Numbered from the stretch's first letter, positions 8,152-18,573 are shown. The stretch is DNA of 64,000 nt from Paenarthrobacter sp. AR 02 (GCF_021538675.1 NZ_JAJUKH010000001.1:496001-560000); one strand, 5' to 3'. A program made the numbers and translations. The notes: generated by a model from the sequence alone, not told the origin.

Positions 8152-9564
8152 TCAGCCCTGGCTACGGCTGAGGTCGGCGCCGAGGCCAAGTTCGCTGATG
8201 CGGACGGGAAGGTCGGTCTCAAGGGACTGGTTGCCGGCGATGCCCACCGAAACGGAACGGAGTCCGTCGATATACCCGGACGGGCGGCCCAACGGATCAA
8301 CGCCGGGGCCGTTGAAGAGGTCCGAAAGCAGGAGGTTGTCGCCGCCGCCGTGGCCTCCTTCGCCGTTGATGATCGGGACTTCGTAGGCCGCTTCCCAATG
8401 GCGCTGGACCACCAGGCGTTCGCCATTGCGGCGCACAGCGTCCTCTTCCTCGATCGGTGTGGCGCTCGGGTCCACCACGGTCTTCTTGTCGGTACTGGAT
8501 TCGACGGCGGCGCGTTCCACCACCTCAAGCTCAGCCCGGCCCTCGGTGCCGTTGACGGTGACGCGGTAGCCTTCCCACGGGCTGTGGGCGTTCAGCGAGT
8601 AGGTCAGCGTGGGTCCGCCCTGGTAGTCCACCACCAGCGCGAGGTTGTCCTCAATGGTGATGCCTTCGGTGAAGACGTCCTGGTCGCGGAGGTAGCCGTC
8701 GAACTTCTCGTTGTCGTAATACAAAGCCTTCAGGCGTTCGTCCTCGCGCATGTCCAGGCGGAACGGATCGTGCTCAAGGCCATCAACGGTGCCGCGCTCC
8801 GGACGGGCTCCCAAGCCACGCTCTGCTGCGTTCTTGTCGCCGTAAAAGCGCAGGCCACCGGAGGCAAAAACGCGCTCCGGAACATCGTTGATCCACCAGT
8901 TAACAAGGTCGAAGTGATGGGAGGCCTTGTGGATGAGCAGGCCACCGGAGTTCTTCTTTTCGCGGTGCCAGCGGCGGAAGTAGTCAGCGCCGTGCACCGT
9001 GTCCAGGACCCAGCTGAAGTCAATGGAGGTGACTTTGCCGATCACGCCGTTCTGGATGACTTCCTTCAGCGCACTGTTGCGCGGCGAGTAGCGGTAGTTG
9101 AAGGTAACCACAACGTTGCGGCCGGTCTTGGCCACGGCCTCAGTAATACGGCGGCAACCCTCGACGTCGATGGTCAGGGGCTTTTCAACCACGACGTCGG
9201 CGCCCGCCTCGAGTGCCTCCACAATGTAGTCCGCGTGGGTGTAGTCGGGCGTAGTGACGATGACGCGCTCGATGCCGTTGGCTTGGATGAAGCTGGTGAG
9301 CTGTCCGGGCTCGAAGGAAGCCACTGGCTCTGTGCCGCCGAGCTCCTTGATGAGGTCCTGGTAGAACTGCACGCGGCCCTGGTTGACGTCGGATAGGGCA
9401 ATAAGTTCAGCGACGTCCGCGTGCTGCCCGTAGATGGCCCGGATGTACATCTCGGAGCGGCCTCCGGTGCCGATGAGGGCAATCCGGGTTCGCTGGGGGC
9501 TTTCGTCCTGGACTGTAGTTGCGCCAGGTGCGGTCTGGGTCTCGGCTGAGTCGACGTTGACCAT
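8152..9564 (-). CDS. Gfo/Idh/MocA family oxidoreductase
   Basis: A 470-residue NAD(P)-dependent sugar oxidoreductase. It has an N-terminal Rossmann fold (IALIGTGGRSEMY near residue 28), catalytic EKP at 127-129 and a C-terminal alpha/beta domain with HKASHHFDLVNWW. The chain is longer than the 330-390 residues usual for the family because of an acidic, charged insertion in the C-terminal half. The start has AAAGGGGC as ribosome site. It is the first gene of the leftward five-gene operon and divergent from the LacI regulator, whose operator lies in the shared promoter region. It probably oxidises a sugar or reduces a keto intermediate feeding the aldarate steps. Confidence 0.87.
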   Translation of the reverse strand: MVNVDSAETQTAPGATTVQDESPQRTRIALIGTGGRSEMYIRAIYGQHADVAELIALSDVNQGRVQFYQDLIKELGGTEPVASFEPGQLTSFIQANGIERVIVTTPDYTHADYIVEALEAGADVVVEKPLTIDVEGCRRITEAVAKTGRNVVVTFNYRYSPRNSALKEVIQNGVIGKVTSIDFSWVLDTVHGADYFRRWHREKKNSGGLLIHKASHHFDLVNWWINDVPERVFASGGLRFYGDKNAAERGLGARPERGTVDGLEHDPFRLDMREDERLKALYYDNEKFDGYLRDQDVFTEGITIEDNLALVVDYQGGPTLTYSLNAHSPWEGYRVTVNGTEGRAELEVVERAAVESSTDKKTVVDPSATPIEEEDAVRRNGERLVVQRHWEAAYEVPIINGEGGHGGGDNLLLSDLFNGPGVDPLGRPSGYIDGLRSVSVGIAGNQSLETDLPVRISELGLGADLSRSQG

Positions 9565-9630
9565 GTGGATGCCCCTTTCAAAGAGCAGGAGTGAACCGCT
9601 TGACGGCCCGGCTTCGTATGGGAAGAATCA

Positions 9631-9648
9631 TGAGAAAGCGTTTTCTCA
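9631..9648. promoter_or_regulatory. LacI-type operator
   Basis: TGAGAAAGCGTTTTCTCA is an 18-bp palindrome with one mismatched pair and the CG centre typical of LacI/GalR operators. It lies between the divergent oxidoreductase (start 9564) and LacI gene (start 9744), about 70-95 bp from each start. That fits repression of the uronate operon and self-control of the regulator. Confidence 0.8.
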
Positions 9649-9743
9649 GAGCGTTATAAGCTTTGTATCAAGACTCTGGTGGTCACGTCAACCATTGCTC
9701 CAACGACGGAGCAAACGGGAGGCGGCCAATGGGAAGGGGCCAC

Positions 9744-10775
9744 ATGGCACGCAGGAACACCAACAGGCGCGTCGGGATCGCCGACGTCGCGGACAAGGCC
9801 GGCGTCTCGCACGCCACCGTGTCACGCGTCATGAACGGTAACGCTGCCGTGGACCCTGGAATCGCCGCGCGCGTCCGGGCCGCCGCGGCCGAACTGAAGT
9901 ACCAACCAAACCCGGTAGGCCGCAGCCTTGCGCTGGGCAAGACTGACACCATCGGCATTGTGGTTCCGGACCTGGCCAACCCCACATTCCAGGCCATCCT
10001 TCGCGGGCTCAGCATCGCAGCCGCGCAGGACGGGTATCGCGTCCTCATCGCCGACTCCTCCGAAGTCACCAGCGAGGAAGCGATCCTTGCCGGCGAGGCC
10101 CGGCGGCGCTGCGACGGCGTGGTCCTCTGCGCACCCCGAATGTCGGATGCCGAACTTGAGGAACTCGCTCCCACCCTGCATCCGCTGGTACTCATCAACC
10201 GAACCACCGTGGCCACCAATACGCCCAGTTTGAGCGTGGACTACGGCCAAGGGATCCAGGAATTGGCCCAGCATTTGGTCTCCCTGGGCCACCAACGCCT
10301 GGCGTTCCTCTCCGGCCCCGAGCACAGCGCCTCAAACCGCCAGCGCCTGGCAGGGCTTGACCAGTTCCGCACCGGGCACCCGGACATAGAACTGCAAATG
10401 CTCGACGGCGGCTCCAACTTCGATTCCGGCCACGAGTCCACCGAAGCCATCATCGCCAGCGGCGCCACGGGAATTTTGGCCTTTAACGACCTCGTTGCCA
10501 TGGGGCTGCTCAGCGGCCTCCACGAACGCGGAGTGCGCGTGCCCGAAGACATTTCAGTGACCGGCTTCGACGACATCCCGTTCGCCAAATACACCACTCC
10601 CCCGCTGACCACGGCAGCGGTGCCCATAAACGAACTGGGAAGCCTGGCCTGGCGGCGCATGCGCGAACAGATCCAGCAGGCCGGAGAATCCGCCACCCAG
10701 GCCCAGGACGAGTTCCCGCCCCGCGTGGAGATCCGCAAGAGCACCGCGGCGCCCGCCCTCAAGCCCGCGAGCTGA
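9744..10775 (+). CDS. LacI-family transcriptional regulator of the uronate/aldarate operon
   Basis: A 343-residue regulator. The N-terminal helix-turn-helix reads IADVADKAGVSHATVSRVMNG (with the hinge after it), followed by a periplasmic-binding-protein-like sugar domain (GIVVPDLANPTFQAILRGL and so on). Upstream ATGs exist at 9663 and 9729, but 9744 has AAGGGG at proper distance. It is divergent from the five-gene catabolic operon with one clear palindromic operator between them. The likely effector is a pathway sugar acid or intermediate. Confidence 0.92.
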   Translation: MARRNTNRRVGIADVADKAGVSHATVSRVMNGNAAVDPGIAARVRAAAAELKYQPNPVGRSLALGKTDTIGIVVPDLANPTFQAILRGLSIAAAQDGYRVLIADSSEVTSEEAILAGEARRRCDGVVLCAPRMSDAELEELAPTLHPLVLINRTTVATNTPSLSVDYGQGIQELAQHLVSLGHQRLAFLSGPEHSASNRQRLAGLDQFRTGHPDIELQMLDGGSNFDSGHESTEAIIASGATGILAFNDLVAMGLLSGLHERGVRVPEDISVTGFDDIPFAKYTTPPLTTAAVPINELGSLAWRRMREQIQQAGESATQAQDEFPPRVEIRKSTAAPALKPAS

Positions 10776-10819
10776 CACTCAATGACAATGTTCGACGCGA
10801 ACATTGTCATTGAGTGTCA
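10773..10819. terminator. 47-nt perfect palindrome containing both stop codons of a convergent pair
   Basis: Left arm 10773-10794 starts TGACACTCAATGACAATG; loop ACG at 10795-10797; right arm 10798-10819 is its exact complement (22 bp paired). The first three bases are the TGA stop of the LacI gene and the last three are the complement of the TGA stop of the GntR gene. Unlike the GC-rich terminators elsewhere in the window, the stem is AT-balanced and has no T-run. It may be a bidirectional terminator or a mobile or protein-bound palindrome. Confidence 0.75.
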
Positions 10820-11515
10820 CTTCGGCGAGGGGTTGTTGCCCACTCCGGCCTCTTTGTAGAAGCCCTGGATGTGGGCCGCCACAAGCCGGGCTGCCGTGCC
10901 GCCGTCGTTGTTGTTCACGGCGTTCAGGATGGCGCGATGTTCGGCGCGAAGCCTGGTGGAAGTCGCGTTCCAGTCGGGCAGGTTTTCCGTCAAAGTGCTT
11001 GCGTAGTTCTCGATTGCGCCCCTCAGCGAGGCCATCATGGCGCTGACCACCGAGTTGCCCGCAGCCTGGGCTAGCGCCACGTGGAACCGGGCGTCGAGTG
11101 CAAGGAACGTGTCGATGTCCGAGGCCTCATCCATTTGGTCCAGCAGCGCGGCAGCTTCCTCCAAAGCGGGAACGCCGACCTGGGCCCGTTCGGCCGCCCA
11201 GGATTCCAGCAGCACGCGGGTCTCCACGATGTCGGCCACCGGAAGGTGGCGGGTGGCCACATGCAGCCGGAGGGTTGAGCCCAGGGCGGACCCCGGCTCC
11301 GCGATCACCACCGTCCCGGCATCCTTGCCCGAACCCACGCCGGCGCGGACCACCCCCATTGCCTCTAGGATCCTCACGGCCTCCCGCACGGATGTCCGCG
11401 AAACCTGGAGCTGCTCGGCCATGGCACGCTCGCCCGGGAGCCGGCCTCCGAGGGTGAGGTCCCCGTCAGACAGCTGCTTCTCGATCCACTGCAGGACCAA
11501 CTCGTGGGTACGCAT
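10817..11515 (-). CDS. GntR-family (FCD/FadR type) regulator, probable lactate regulator
   Basis: A 232-residue regulator with an N-terminal winged HTH (GERAMAEQLQVSRTSVREAV) and a C-terminal helical FCD ligand domain with metal-binding His (RFHVALAQAAGNSV). It is divergent from the L-lactate dehydrogenase gene. Two TGGTN3ACCA sites of the LldR/FadR type lie between the genes, one inside its own candidate promoter, so it probably represses both itself and lldD until lactate is present. A TAGTAT hexamer seven bases before the ATG suggests a leaderless message. Confidence 0.88.
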   Translation of the reverse strand: MRTHELVLQWIEKQLSDGDLTLGGRLPGERAMAEQLQVSRTSVREAVRILEAMGVVRAGVGSGKDAGTVVIAEPGSALGSTLRLHVATRHLPVADIVETRVLLESWAAERAQVGVPALEEAAALLDQMDEASDIDTFLALDARFHVALAQAAGNSVVSAMMASLRGAIENYASTLTENLPDWNATSTRLRAEHRAILNAVNNNDGGTAARLVAAHIQGFYKEAGVGNNPSPK

Positions 11516-11534
11516 ATCCGAAATACTAGTTGAT

Positions 11535-11547
11535 GTGGTCCAACCAC
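11535..11547. promoter_or_regulatory. GntR/LldR-type operator O1
   Basis: GTGGTCCAACCAC, a palindrome with TGGTNNNACCA core. It falls in the spacer between a candidate -35 (TTGATG, 11530-11535) and -10 (TACAGT, 11554-11559) of the lactate dehydrogenase gene. It also falls upstream of the TAGTAT -10 of the regulator gene, so binding should block both. Confidence 0.75.
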
Positions 11548-11559
11548 ATGGATTACAGT

Positions 11560-11572
11560 GTGGTTAGACCAC
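11560..11572. promoter_or_regulatory. GntR/LldR-type operator O2
   Basis: GTGGTTAGACCAC, a second TGGTNNNACCA palindrome. Its centre is 25 bp from that of O1 and it lies directly after the candidate -10 of the lactate dehydrogenase promoter, over the expected transcription start. Confidence 0.75.
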
Positions 11573-11593
11573 AGACTCTCAAGGGAGAACCTC

Positions 11594-12925
11594 ATGACCG
11601 AGACACTGGATCCCAAGCTCACGGCCGCCCCCGCCAACGCCGGCAGCGACGAAAACGTGACCCGACCACCCCAGCCGCGGCCCGCCGTCGTGCAGCCGCC
11701 TGCCCTCAAGCGGCGCATCCCCAAGGTGTCCGACCTGGCGCCGCTGATGCAGTTCAAGAAGCCGGAGTTCAGCAAAGCCGCGCGCCTCAAGCGCGCCAGC
11801 ACCATCTGGGAACTGCGAGAAATCGCCAAGCGCCGCACTCCGCAGGCACCCTTCGACTACACGGACGGAGCGGCTGAAGAAGAAATCACCCTGCGCAGGG
11901 CCCGCCAAGCCTTCCAGGACATCGAGTTCCGGCCGGGCATCCTGCGCGATGTATCGAGGATCGATCTCCGCACCGACATCCTGGGCCAGGAATCGCGCCT
12001 CCCGTTCGGCATCGCGCCCACCGGTTTTACCCGCATGATGCAGTCAGAAGGCGAATACGCCGGCTCGCAGGCAGCCGAGGCCGCAGGCATTCCCTACACC
12101 CTGTCCACCATGGGTACCGCGTCCATCGAAGACGTCGCCACCGCTGCGCCGAACGGCCGAAACTGGTTCCAGTTGTACCTGTGGACGGACCGCGACCGCT
12201 CGCTGGAACTCATTGAGCGGGCCGCGAAGGCCGGCAACGACACCCTCATGGTCACCGTGGACACCGCAGTAGCCGGAGCCCGCCTGCGCGATGTCCGCAA
12301 CGGCATGACCATTCCGCCGGCATTGACCCTCAAGACCGTTCTTGACGCGTCCTACCGTCCGGCCTGGTGGTTCAACTTCCTCACGCACGAGCCCCTGACG
12401 TTTGCCTCGCTCTCCCGTTACACGGGCACGGTGGCGGACCTGATCAACTCCATGTTTGACCCCACCCTCACCTACGAGGACCTCGACTGGCTGCGGGAAA
12501 CCTGGAAGGGCAAGCTGGTGGTCAAGGGCATCCAAACCGTCGAAGACGCCCGCCGCGTGGTTGACCATGGCGCCGACGGCATCATCCTGTCCAACCATGG
12601 CGGCCGCCAACTGGACCGCGCCCCGATCCCCTTCCACCTGCTGCCGGAGGTCACGTCGGCGCTGAAGGCCGACAACAGCCAGGCCGCGGTCATCCTGGAC
12701 ACGGGCATCATGAGTGGCGCAGACATCGTGGCAGCCCTGGCCTTGGGCGCGGACTTCGCCCTGATTGGCCGCGCCTACCTCTACGGCCTCATGGCCGGAG
12801 GCCGCGAAGGCGTGGACCGCACCATCCAGATCCTCGAAAAGGACATGACCCGCACCATGGCACTACTGGGCGTCAGCAAGGTGGCCGACCTGAACCCGGA
12901 CCACGTCCGCCTGCTGCAGCGCTAG
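11594..12925 (+). CDS. lldD: L-lactate dehydrogenase, FMN-dependent (quinone type)
   Basis: A 443-residue alpha-hydroxy-acid dehydrogenase that oxidises L-lactate to pyruvate and passes electrons to the respiratory chain. The catalytic His335 and substrate-binding Arg338 are in [10 protein letters not shown]; the FMN-binding segments [20 protein letters not shown] and [19 protein letters not shown] are present. There is a proline-rich N-terminal extension of about 60 residues. An upstream in-frame ATG at 11558 lies inside the operator/promoter region; 11594 has AGGGAGA as ribosome site. Regulated by the divergent GntR protein through O1 and O2. Confidence 0.93.
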   Translation: MTETLDPKLTAAPANAGSDENVTRPPQPRPAVVQPPALKRRIPKVSDLAPLMQFKKPEFSKAARLKRASTIWELREIAKRRTPQAPFDYTDGAAEEEITLRRARQAFQDIEFRPGILRDVSRIDLRTDILGQESRLPFGIAPTGFTRMMQSEGEYAGSQAAEAAGIPYTLSTMGTASIEDVATAAPNGRNWFQLYLWTDRDRSLELIERAAKAGNDTLMVTVDTAVAGARLRDVRNGMTIPPALTLKTVLDASYRPAWWFNFLTHEPLTFASLSRYTGTVADLINSMFDPTLTYEDLDWLRETWKGKLVVKGIQTVEDARRVVDHGADGIILSNHGGRQLDRAPIPFHLLPEVTSALKADNSQAAVILDTGIMSGADIVAALALGADFALIGRAYLYGLMAGGREGVDRTIQILEKDMTRTMALLGVSKVADLNPDHVRLLQR

Positions 12926-12945
12926 CCGCACCCAACCAGGGGGCG

Positions 12946-14385
<1,440 letters not shown>

Positions 14386-14451
14386 TCAGGGAGGAGTTAA
14401 CACAACTGTAGAAAATCGTTGAAAACACAAGGAAACCTGAAGTGAACAGAG

Positions 14452-14466
14452 GCTCACAATGTGAGC
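14452..14466. promoter_or_regulatory. 15-bp perfect palindrome between gdhA and arsR-type gene
   Basis: GCTCACAATGTGAGC: two 7-bp arms around a single A, in the 207-bp gap between the gdhA start and the end of the ArsR gene. It could be an operator for gdhA or the weak hairpin end of the ArsR transcript. There is no T-run on either side. Confidence 0.4.
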
Positions 14467-14490
14467 GGAATCACCCTGGCGTGCGCCCTA

Positions 14491-15024
14491 TTACCGTTTG
14501 CGCCCGAATTTTGGCAGGTTGGGGAGGTTCGGGAGATTGGCGAGGAGGTCGGCGGCTTTCGTCGCAGCCCGCCCGACAGTCCGGCCAATCTGCTGGGGAA
14601 CAGTGTCGTCGGACGTCGGGTCCAAGGAAACCGGAGTCGCACTGGCATGGACTTTTACGGCCTGGCCGACTGCGTCCGTACGGGTAGGGGCCTCTTCAGG
14701 GGCGACGTCCGGCGCAGCGGCGGCCACCTCGGTGGAAGGCGCGACGGCGGCCGGAGCCGCGGGTCCGACGTCGAACGTTTCCAGCCAACTCACCACACCG
14801 GCGAGCGGCTTGGGATTCAGGGCGTAAAACCGCTTCTGGCCCTGGGCGCGCATGCTGACGAGGTCCGCCTCGCGGAGCACTTTCAAATGCTTGGAGATAG
14901 TGGGCTGGCTTGCAGCCAGTTCTTCCACCAGTTCGCCTACAGCTTTATCCCCAGAGCGGAGGGAGACCAGGATGTCGCGCCTGGTTGCCTCAGCTATGAC
15001 GGCAAATACGTCGTCAGTCACCAT
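14491..15024 (-). CDS. ArsR-family transcriptional regulator with long C-terminal tail
   Basis: A 177-residue protein. Residues 1-90 are an ArsR-type winged helix (AEATRRDILVSLRSG, LAASQPTISKHLKVLREADLV), with no CxC metal-binding pair in it. A roughly 60-residue Ala/Pro-rich linker follows, then a basic tail with repeated NLPNLP. The start is either ATG at 15024 (GGGAG only two bases away) or the GTG directly after it at 15021, which has better spacing. Target unknown; gdhA lies downstream in the same direction and AcuC ends just upstream, so it may control either. Confidence 0.82.
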   Translation of the reverse strand: MVTDDVFAVIAEATRRDILVSLRSGDKAVGELVEELAASQPTISKHLKVLREADLVSMRAQGQKRFYALNPKPLAGVVSWLETFDVGPAAPAAVAPSTEVAAAAPDVAPEEAPTRTDAVGQAVKVHASATPVSLDPTSDDTVPQQIGRTVGRAATKAADLLANLPNLPNLPKFGRKR

Positions 15025-15130
15025 GTCTCCCACACTAGCGACATATACGCCAAAAGGCATCCCTATGTCGTTGTGATGCGGCCTGCAAAACGCGTTGCCG
15101 CGCGGGCGCTGCGCGCTGCCCCGCCGGGGA

Positions 15131-16357
15131 TCAATCGAACCAGGGGTCCAGTCCGTACAACGGGAAAATCTCCTTGCGGGTGGCGATGACCGTCCGATCA
15201 ACATCATCGGCCGGGTCGTAGCCGACCTCCCACGAGCGCCACCACACGTCGACGTCGTCGCCCATCTTCTCCGGCGCCCATACTCCATACGTTTCCTTCA
15301 CGTATGTGCGCCATGCTTCGGGGACGGGCGCGCTCAGCGGGACCGGCCGTTGGGTCACCATGCCGATCAGGTGGCTCCACGCCCTCGGCACCACACCCGT
15401 TACGTCGTAGCCGCCTCCACCGGTGGCGATCCAGCGGTTGTCGCAGTAGCGGGCAGCGAGGCTCCCGACGGCGGATGCGGCCTCGCGCTGTCCGTCGACG
15501 CTGAGGGTAAGGTGCGTCAGGGGGTCGTCCCGGTGCGAATCGCAGCCGTGCTGGCTCACGATCACTTCGGGTTTGAACGCCCCCACCAATTGGGGCACCA
15601 CCGCGTGGAAGGCCCGCAACCAGGCAGCGTCACCGGTGAATGTGGGAAGGGCAACATTGACCGCCGTTCCGGGTGCCTCCGGGCCGCCGGTCTCGTTGGC
15701 GAATCCTGTCCCGGGAAAAAGTGTCAGGCCGGTTTCGTGGAGCGAGATGGTCATGACCCGGGGATCATTCCAGAAGATGCTCTGCGTCCCGTCGCCGTGA
15801 TGCGCATCCACGTCGATGCTGACGATCCGCTGCACACCGCCGTCGAGCAATCTTTGGATAGCCATGGCGACATCGTTATAGACACAGAATCCGCTGGCCC
15901 GCTCCCGGGCCGCATGGTGCATGCCGCCGCTGAAGTTCACGGCCCGAACGGCGCGACCGGACAGGATGGTGTCCGCCGCCAGCAGGGAACCGCCGGCAAG
16001 GCGCGCGCTGGCTTCATGCATACCGGCAAACGCGGGATCATCCTCGGTGCCAAGGCCCCGGCTCTCCTCGGGGCGGGTGGGGTCCGCGGAGACGCGGCGT
16101 ACAGCGTCCACATACTCGCGGCTGTGAACGGTGTAAAGCTCGACGTCGGTGGCCACCGCGGGTGCCTCGACGGCCACGTGCTGGTGGTCGAAGAGCCCCA
16201 GGGAACCCGCCAGCCGCGCCGTCAGCTCGAGCCGTTGCGGCGCCATGGGATGGCCGGGGCCGAAGTTGTAGGCGGTCATGGCTGGGTCCCACACCACCGT
16301 CGTTGGCAGTGCGGAGCGCGTAATGCTGGAAGCAGTTGTTCCAAGCCCGGAGTTCAT
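15131..16357 (-). CDS. acuC: acetoin utilisation protein AcuC (class I-type histone deacetylase fold)
   Basis: A 408-residue deacetylase-family protein expected to remove acetyl groups from lysines; in Bacillus AcuC activates acetyl-CoA synthetase. Visible active-site segments are the HH pair in GGMHHAARERASGFCVYND, the zinc ligands of DVDAHHGDGTQ and the Asp of HGCDSHRDDPLTHL, plus the Gly-rich loop ATGGGGYDV. It begins at the FGPGHPMAPQRL substrate-loop region after about 30 extra residues. The acetyl-CoA synthetase gene is in this window but 27 kb away. Confidence 0.9.
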   Translation of the reverse strand: MNSGLGTTASSITRSALPTTVVWDPAMTAYNFGPGHPMAPQRLELTARLAGSLGLFDHQHVAVEAPAVATDVELYTVHSREYVDAVRRVSADPTRPEESRGLGTEDDPAFAGMHEASARLAGGSLLAADTILSGRAVRAVNFSGGMHHAARERASGFCVYNDVAMAIQRLLDGGVQRIVSIDVDAHHGDGTQSIFWNDPRVMTISLHETGLTLFPGTGFANETGGPEAPGTAVNVALPTFTGDAAWLRAFHAVVPQLVGAFKPEVIVSQHGCDSHRDDPLTHLTLSVDGQREAASAVGSLAARYCDNRWIATGGGGYDVTGVVPRAWSHLIGMVTQRPVPLSAPVPEAWRTYVKETYGVWAPEKMGDDVDVWWRSWEVGYDPADDVDRTVIATRKEIFPLYGLDPWFD

Positions 16358-16460
16358 CCAGAACAGGCTACCTGAGGCTGGCGGGGCCCAGCGCCCGGTT
16401 ACGCCGCAGGAATAGTGGTTTACTACTCAGGAAAGCTTGTTTCAACCGAGGAAGAGCGCC

Positions 16461-17894
16461 ATGTCTCAAAGCCAGTCGCGGTCCACCAGCCCGACCAACT
16501 GGCAACCCAACCAGCCGGAGCGGGAAGGTCTGTGGATCTTCACCCGGGTGCGCGACTTCATCGACAACATTGCCAACACCTCACCGGCCCGACTGGCGCT
16601 GACCGTGTTCGCGGTGGTGATCCTGGTCTTCACGGGTTTGCTGTCCCTGCCCGCCGCTTCGACCAGCGGAACTGTCACACCCTTGCACCAAGCCATGTTC
16701 ACCGCGGTGTCCAGCGTTTGCGTCACCGGGCTGACCGTGGTTTCCACCGCAGCCCACTGGACGTTCTTTGGGCAGCTGGTTATCCTGGTTGGCATCTTCG
16801 TTGGTGGCTTGGGCACCCTGACCCTCGCCTCGCTCCTGGCCCTGATGGTCAGCAAGCGGCTGGGCGTGCGCGGCAAACTCATTGCCCAGGAAGCCATGAA
16901 CAACGCCGGCCGCCTCGGTGAAGTGGGTACCCTCCTCCGGATCGTCATTGTGACGTCCGTGGTCATTGAGGGAGCCCTGGCGTTGGCCTTGATCCCGCGC
17001 TTCATCATGCTCGGCGAAGATTTCTGGCAAGCCGTCTGGCACGGCGTCTTCTATTCGATTTCTTCCTTTAACAACGCCGGTTTCACGCCACACTCCGACG
17101 GCATCGTTCCCTACGAGACCGACCTCTGGATCCTCATTCCCCTCATGCTGGGCGTGTTCCTTGGCAGCCTGGGCTTCCCCGTGGTGATGGTTTTGCAGCA
17201 GAACGGACTCAACTGGAAGAAGTGGAACCTCCACACCAAGCTGACCATCCAGGTCTCCTTCATCCTGCTGGCGGCCGGGACAGTTCTCTGGGGCCTCATG
17301 GAATGGGACAACGTGCGGACCATCGCCAACATGAACCTCGGCGACAAGATCACCCATTCGCTGTTTGCCTCCGTCATGACCCGCTCCGGTGGCTTCAACC
17401 TGGTGGACCAGAACCACATGGAATCCACCACCATGCTCCTCACCGATGCCCTCATGTTCGCAGGCGGCGGCTCGGCTTCCACCGCGGGCGGCATCAAGGT
17501 GACCACCATTGCGGTCATGTTCCTCGCCATCATGGCCGAAGCCCGCGGCGACGCCGACGTGAAGGTCTACGGCCGGACCATTCCCCAAGGAACCATGCGG
17601 GTGGCCATCTCCGTGATCGTCGCAGGCGCAACCCTGGTATCCGTGGCAGCCTTCCTGCTGCTCTCCATCAGCGGTGCCTCGCTGGACAGGGTGCTTTTTG
17701 AATCCATCTCAGCCTTTGCCACCGTGGGACTGAGCACCAACCTCAGTGCCGAGCTGCCGCCGTCGGGCGTTTACGTCCTCACGGCGCTGATGTTCGCCGG
17801 ACGCGTCGGCACCGTTACCCTTGCCGCCGGGCTGGCCTTGCGCCAGCGCAGCCAGTTGTTCCACTACCCGGAAGAGAGGCCAATCATTGGCTAG
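16461..17894 (+). CDS. trkH: potassium uptake channel subunit TrkH/KtrB
   Basis: A 477-residue membrane protein of the Trk/Ktr/HKT superfamily with about ten hydrophobic segments. The four selectivity-filter loops can be followed by their Gly-containing turns, e.g. SSVCVTGLTVV, SFNNAGFTP, TRSGGFNLV and ATVGLSTNLS. It forms the K+-conducting pore in the cytoplasmic membrane. Start 16461 has AGGAAG upstream; an earlier in-frame ATG at 16437 lacks such a site. The last codons overlap the TTG start of the regulatory subunit. Confidence 0.92.
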   Translation: MSQSQSRSTSPTNWQPNQPEREGLWIFTRVRDFIDNIANTSPARLALTVFAVVILVFTGLLSLPAASTSGTVTPLHQAMFTAVSSVCVTGLTVVSTAAHWTFFGQLVILVGIFVGGLGTLTLASLLALMVSKRLGVRGKLIAQEAMNNAGRLGEVGTLLRIVIVTSVVIEGALALALIPRFIMLGEDFWQAVWHGVFYSISSFNNAGFTPHSDGIVPYETDLWILIPLMLGVFLGSLGFPVVMVLQQNGLNWKKWNLHTKLTIQVSFILLAAGTVLWGLMEWDNVRTIANMNLGDKITHSLFASVMTRSGGFNLVDQNHMESTTMLLTDALMFAGGGSASTAGGIKVTTIAVMFLAIMAEARGDADVKVYGRTIPQGTMRVAISVIVAGATLVSVAAFLLLSISGASLDRVLFESISAFATVGLSTNLSAELPPSGVYVLTALMFAGRVGTVTLAAGLALRQRSQLFHYPEERPIIG

Positions 17895-18573
17895 TACAAC
17901 GGGGGCCGCCAACCGCCCCGCCCACAACGCCCCAGTGCTGGTCATCGGTTTGGGCCGGTTCGGTTCCGCTACGGCCGAACAACTGGTCAAGCAAGGCCGC
18001 GAAGTCCTGGCGATCGAGCGCGACAGGACCCTCGTCCAGAAATGGGCACCCGTGCTCACGCATGTGGTCGAAGCCGACGCCACCAACATCGATGCCCTGC
18101 GCCAACTCGGCGCACAGGAGTTCAGCTCTGCCGTAGTGGGTGTGGGCACGTCCATTGAATCCTCGGTGTTGATCACCGTGAACCTGGTGGACCTGGGCAT
18201 TCAGCACCTGTGGGTCAAGGCCATTACACCTTCACACGGCAAGATCCTGACCCGGATCGGCGCCAACCACGTGATCTACCCCGAAGCCGACGCCGGAGTA
18301 CGCGCCGCCCACCTGGTGTCCGGCCGCATGCTGGACTTCATCGAGTTCGACGACGACTACGCGATCGTGAAGATGTACCCGCCCAAGGAAACAGTGGGCT
18401 TCACCTTGGAAGAATCCAAGGTCCGCTCCAAGTACGGCGTGACCATTGTGGGCGTCAAAACCCCGGGCGAAGACTTCACCTATGCCCGGCCGGAAACCAA
18501 AGTGTCCGGCCACGACATGTTGATCGTGTCCGGACACGTGGACCTGCTGGAGCGCTTCGCCGCGCGTCCCTAG
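17887..18573 (+). CDS. trkA: potassium uptake regulatory subunit TrkA/KtrA
   Basis: A 228-residue cytosolic RCK protein: N-terminal NAD/ATP-binding Rossmann domain (VLVIGLGRFGSATAEQL) and C-terminal RCK_C domain (about 145-228). It gates TrkH. The most likely start is TTG at 17887, eight bases before the trkH stop ends, with AGAGAGG upstream. The frame reads further up into trkH but only as overlap. Confidence 0.92.
   Translation: MASTTGAANRPAHNAPVLVIGLGRFGSATAEQLVKQGREVLAIERDRTLVQKWAPVLTHVVEADATNIDALRQLGAQEFSSAVVGVGTSIESSVLITVNLVDLGIQHLWVKAITPSHGKILTRIGANHVIYPEADAGVRAAHLVSGRMLDFIEFDDDYAIVKMYPPKETVGFTLEESKVRSKYGVTIVGVKTPGEDFTYARPETKVSGHDMLIVSGHVDLLERFAARP

Noticed and set aside
16358..16460. 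Riboswitch upstream of trkH (c-di-AMP type)
   Set aside because: The 103-bp divergent gap is too short and lacks recognisable elements.
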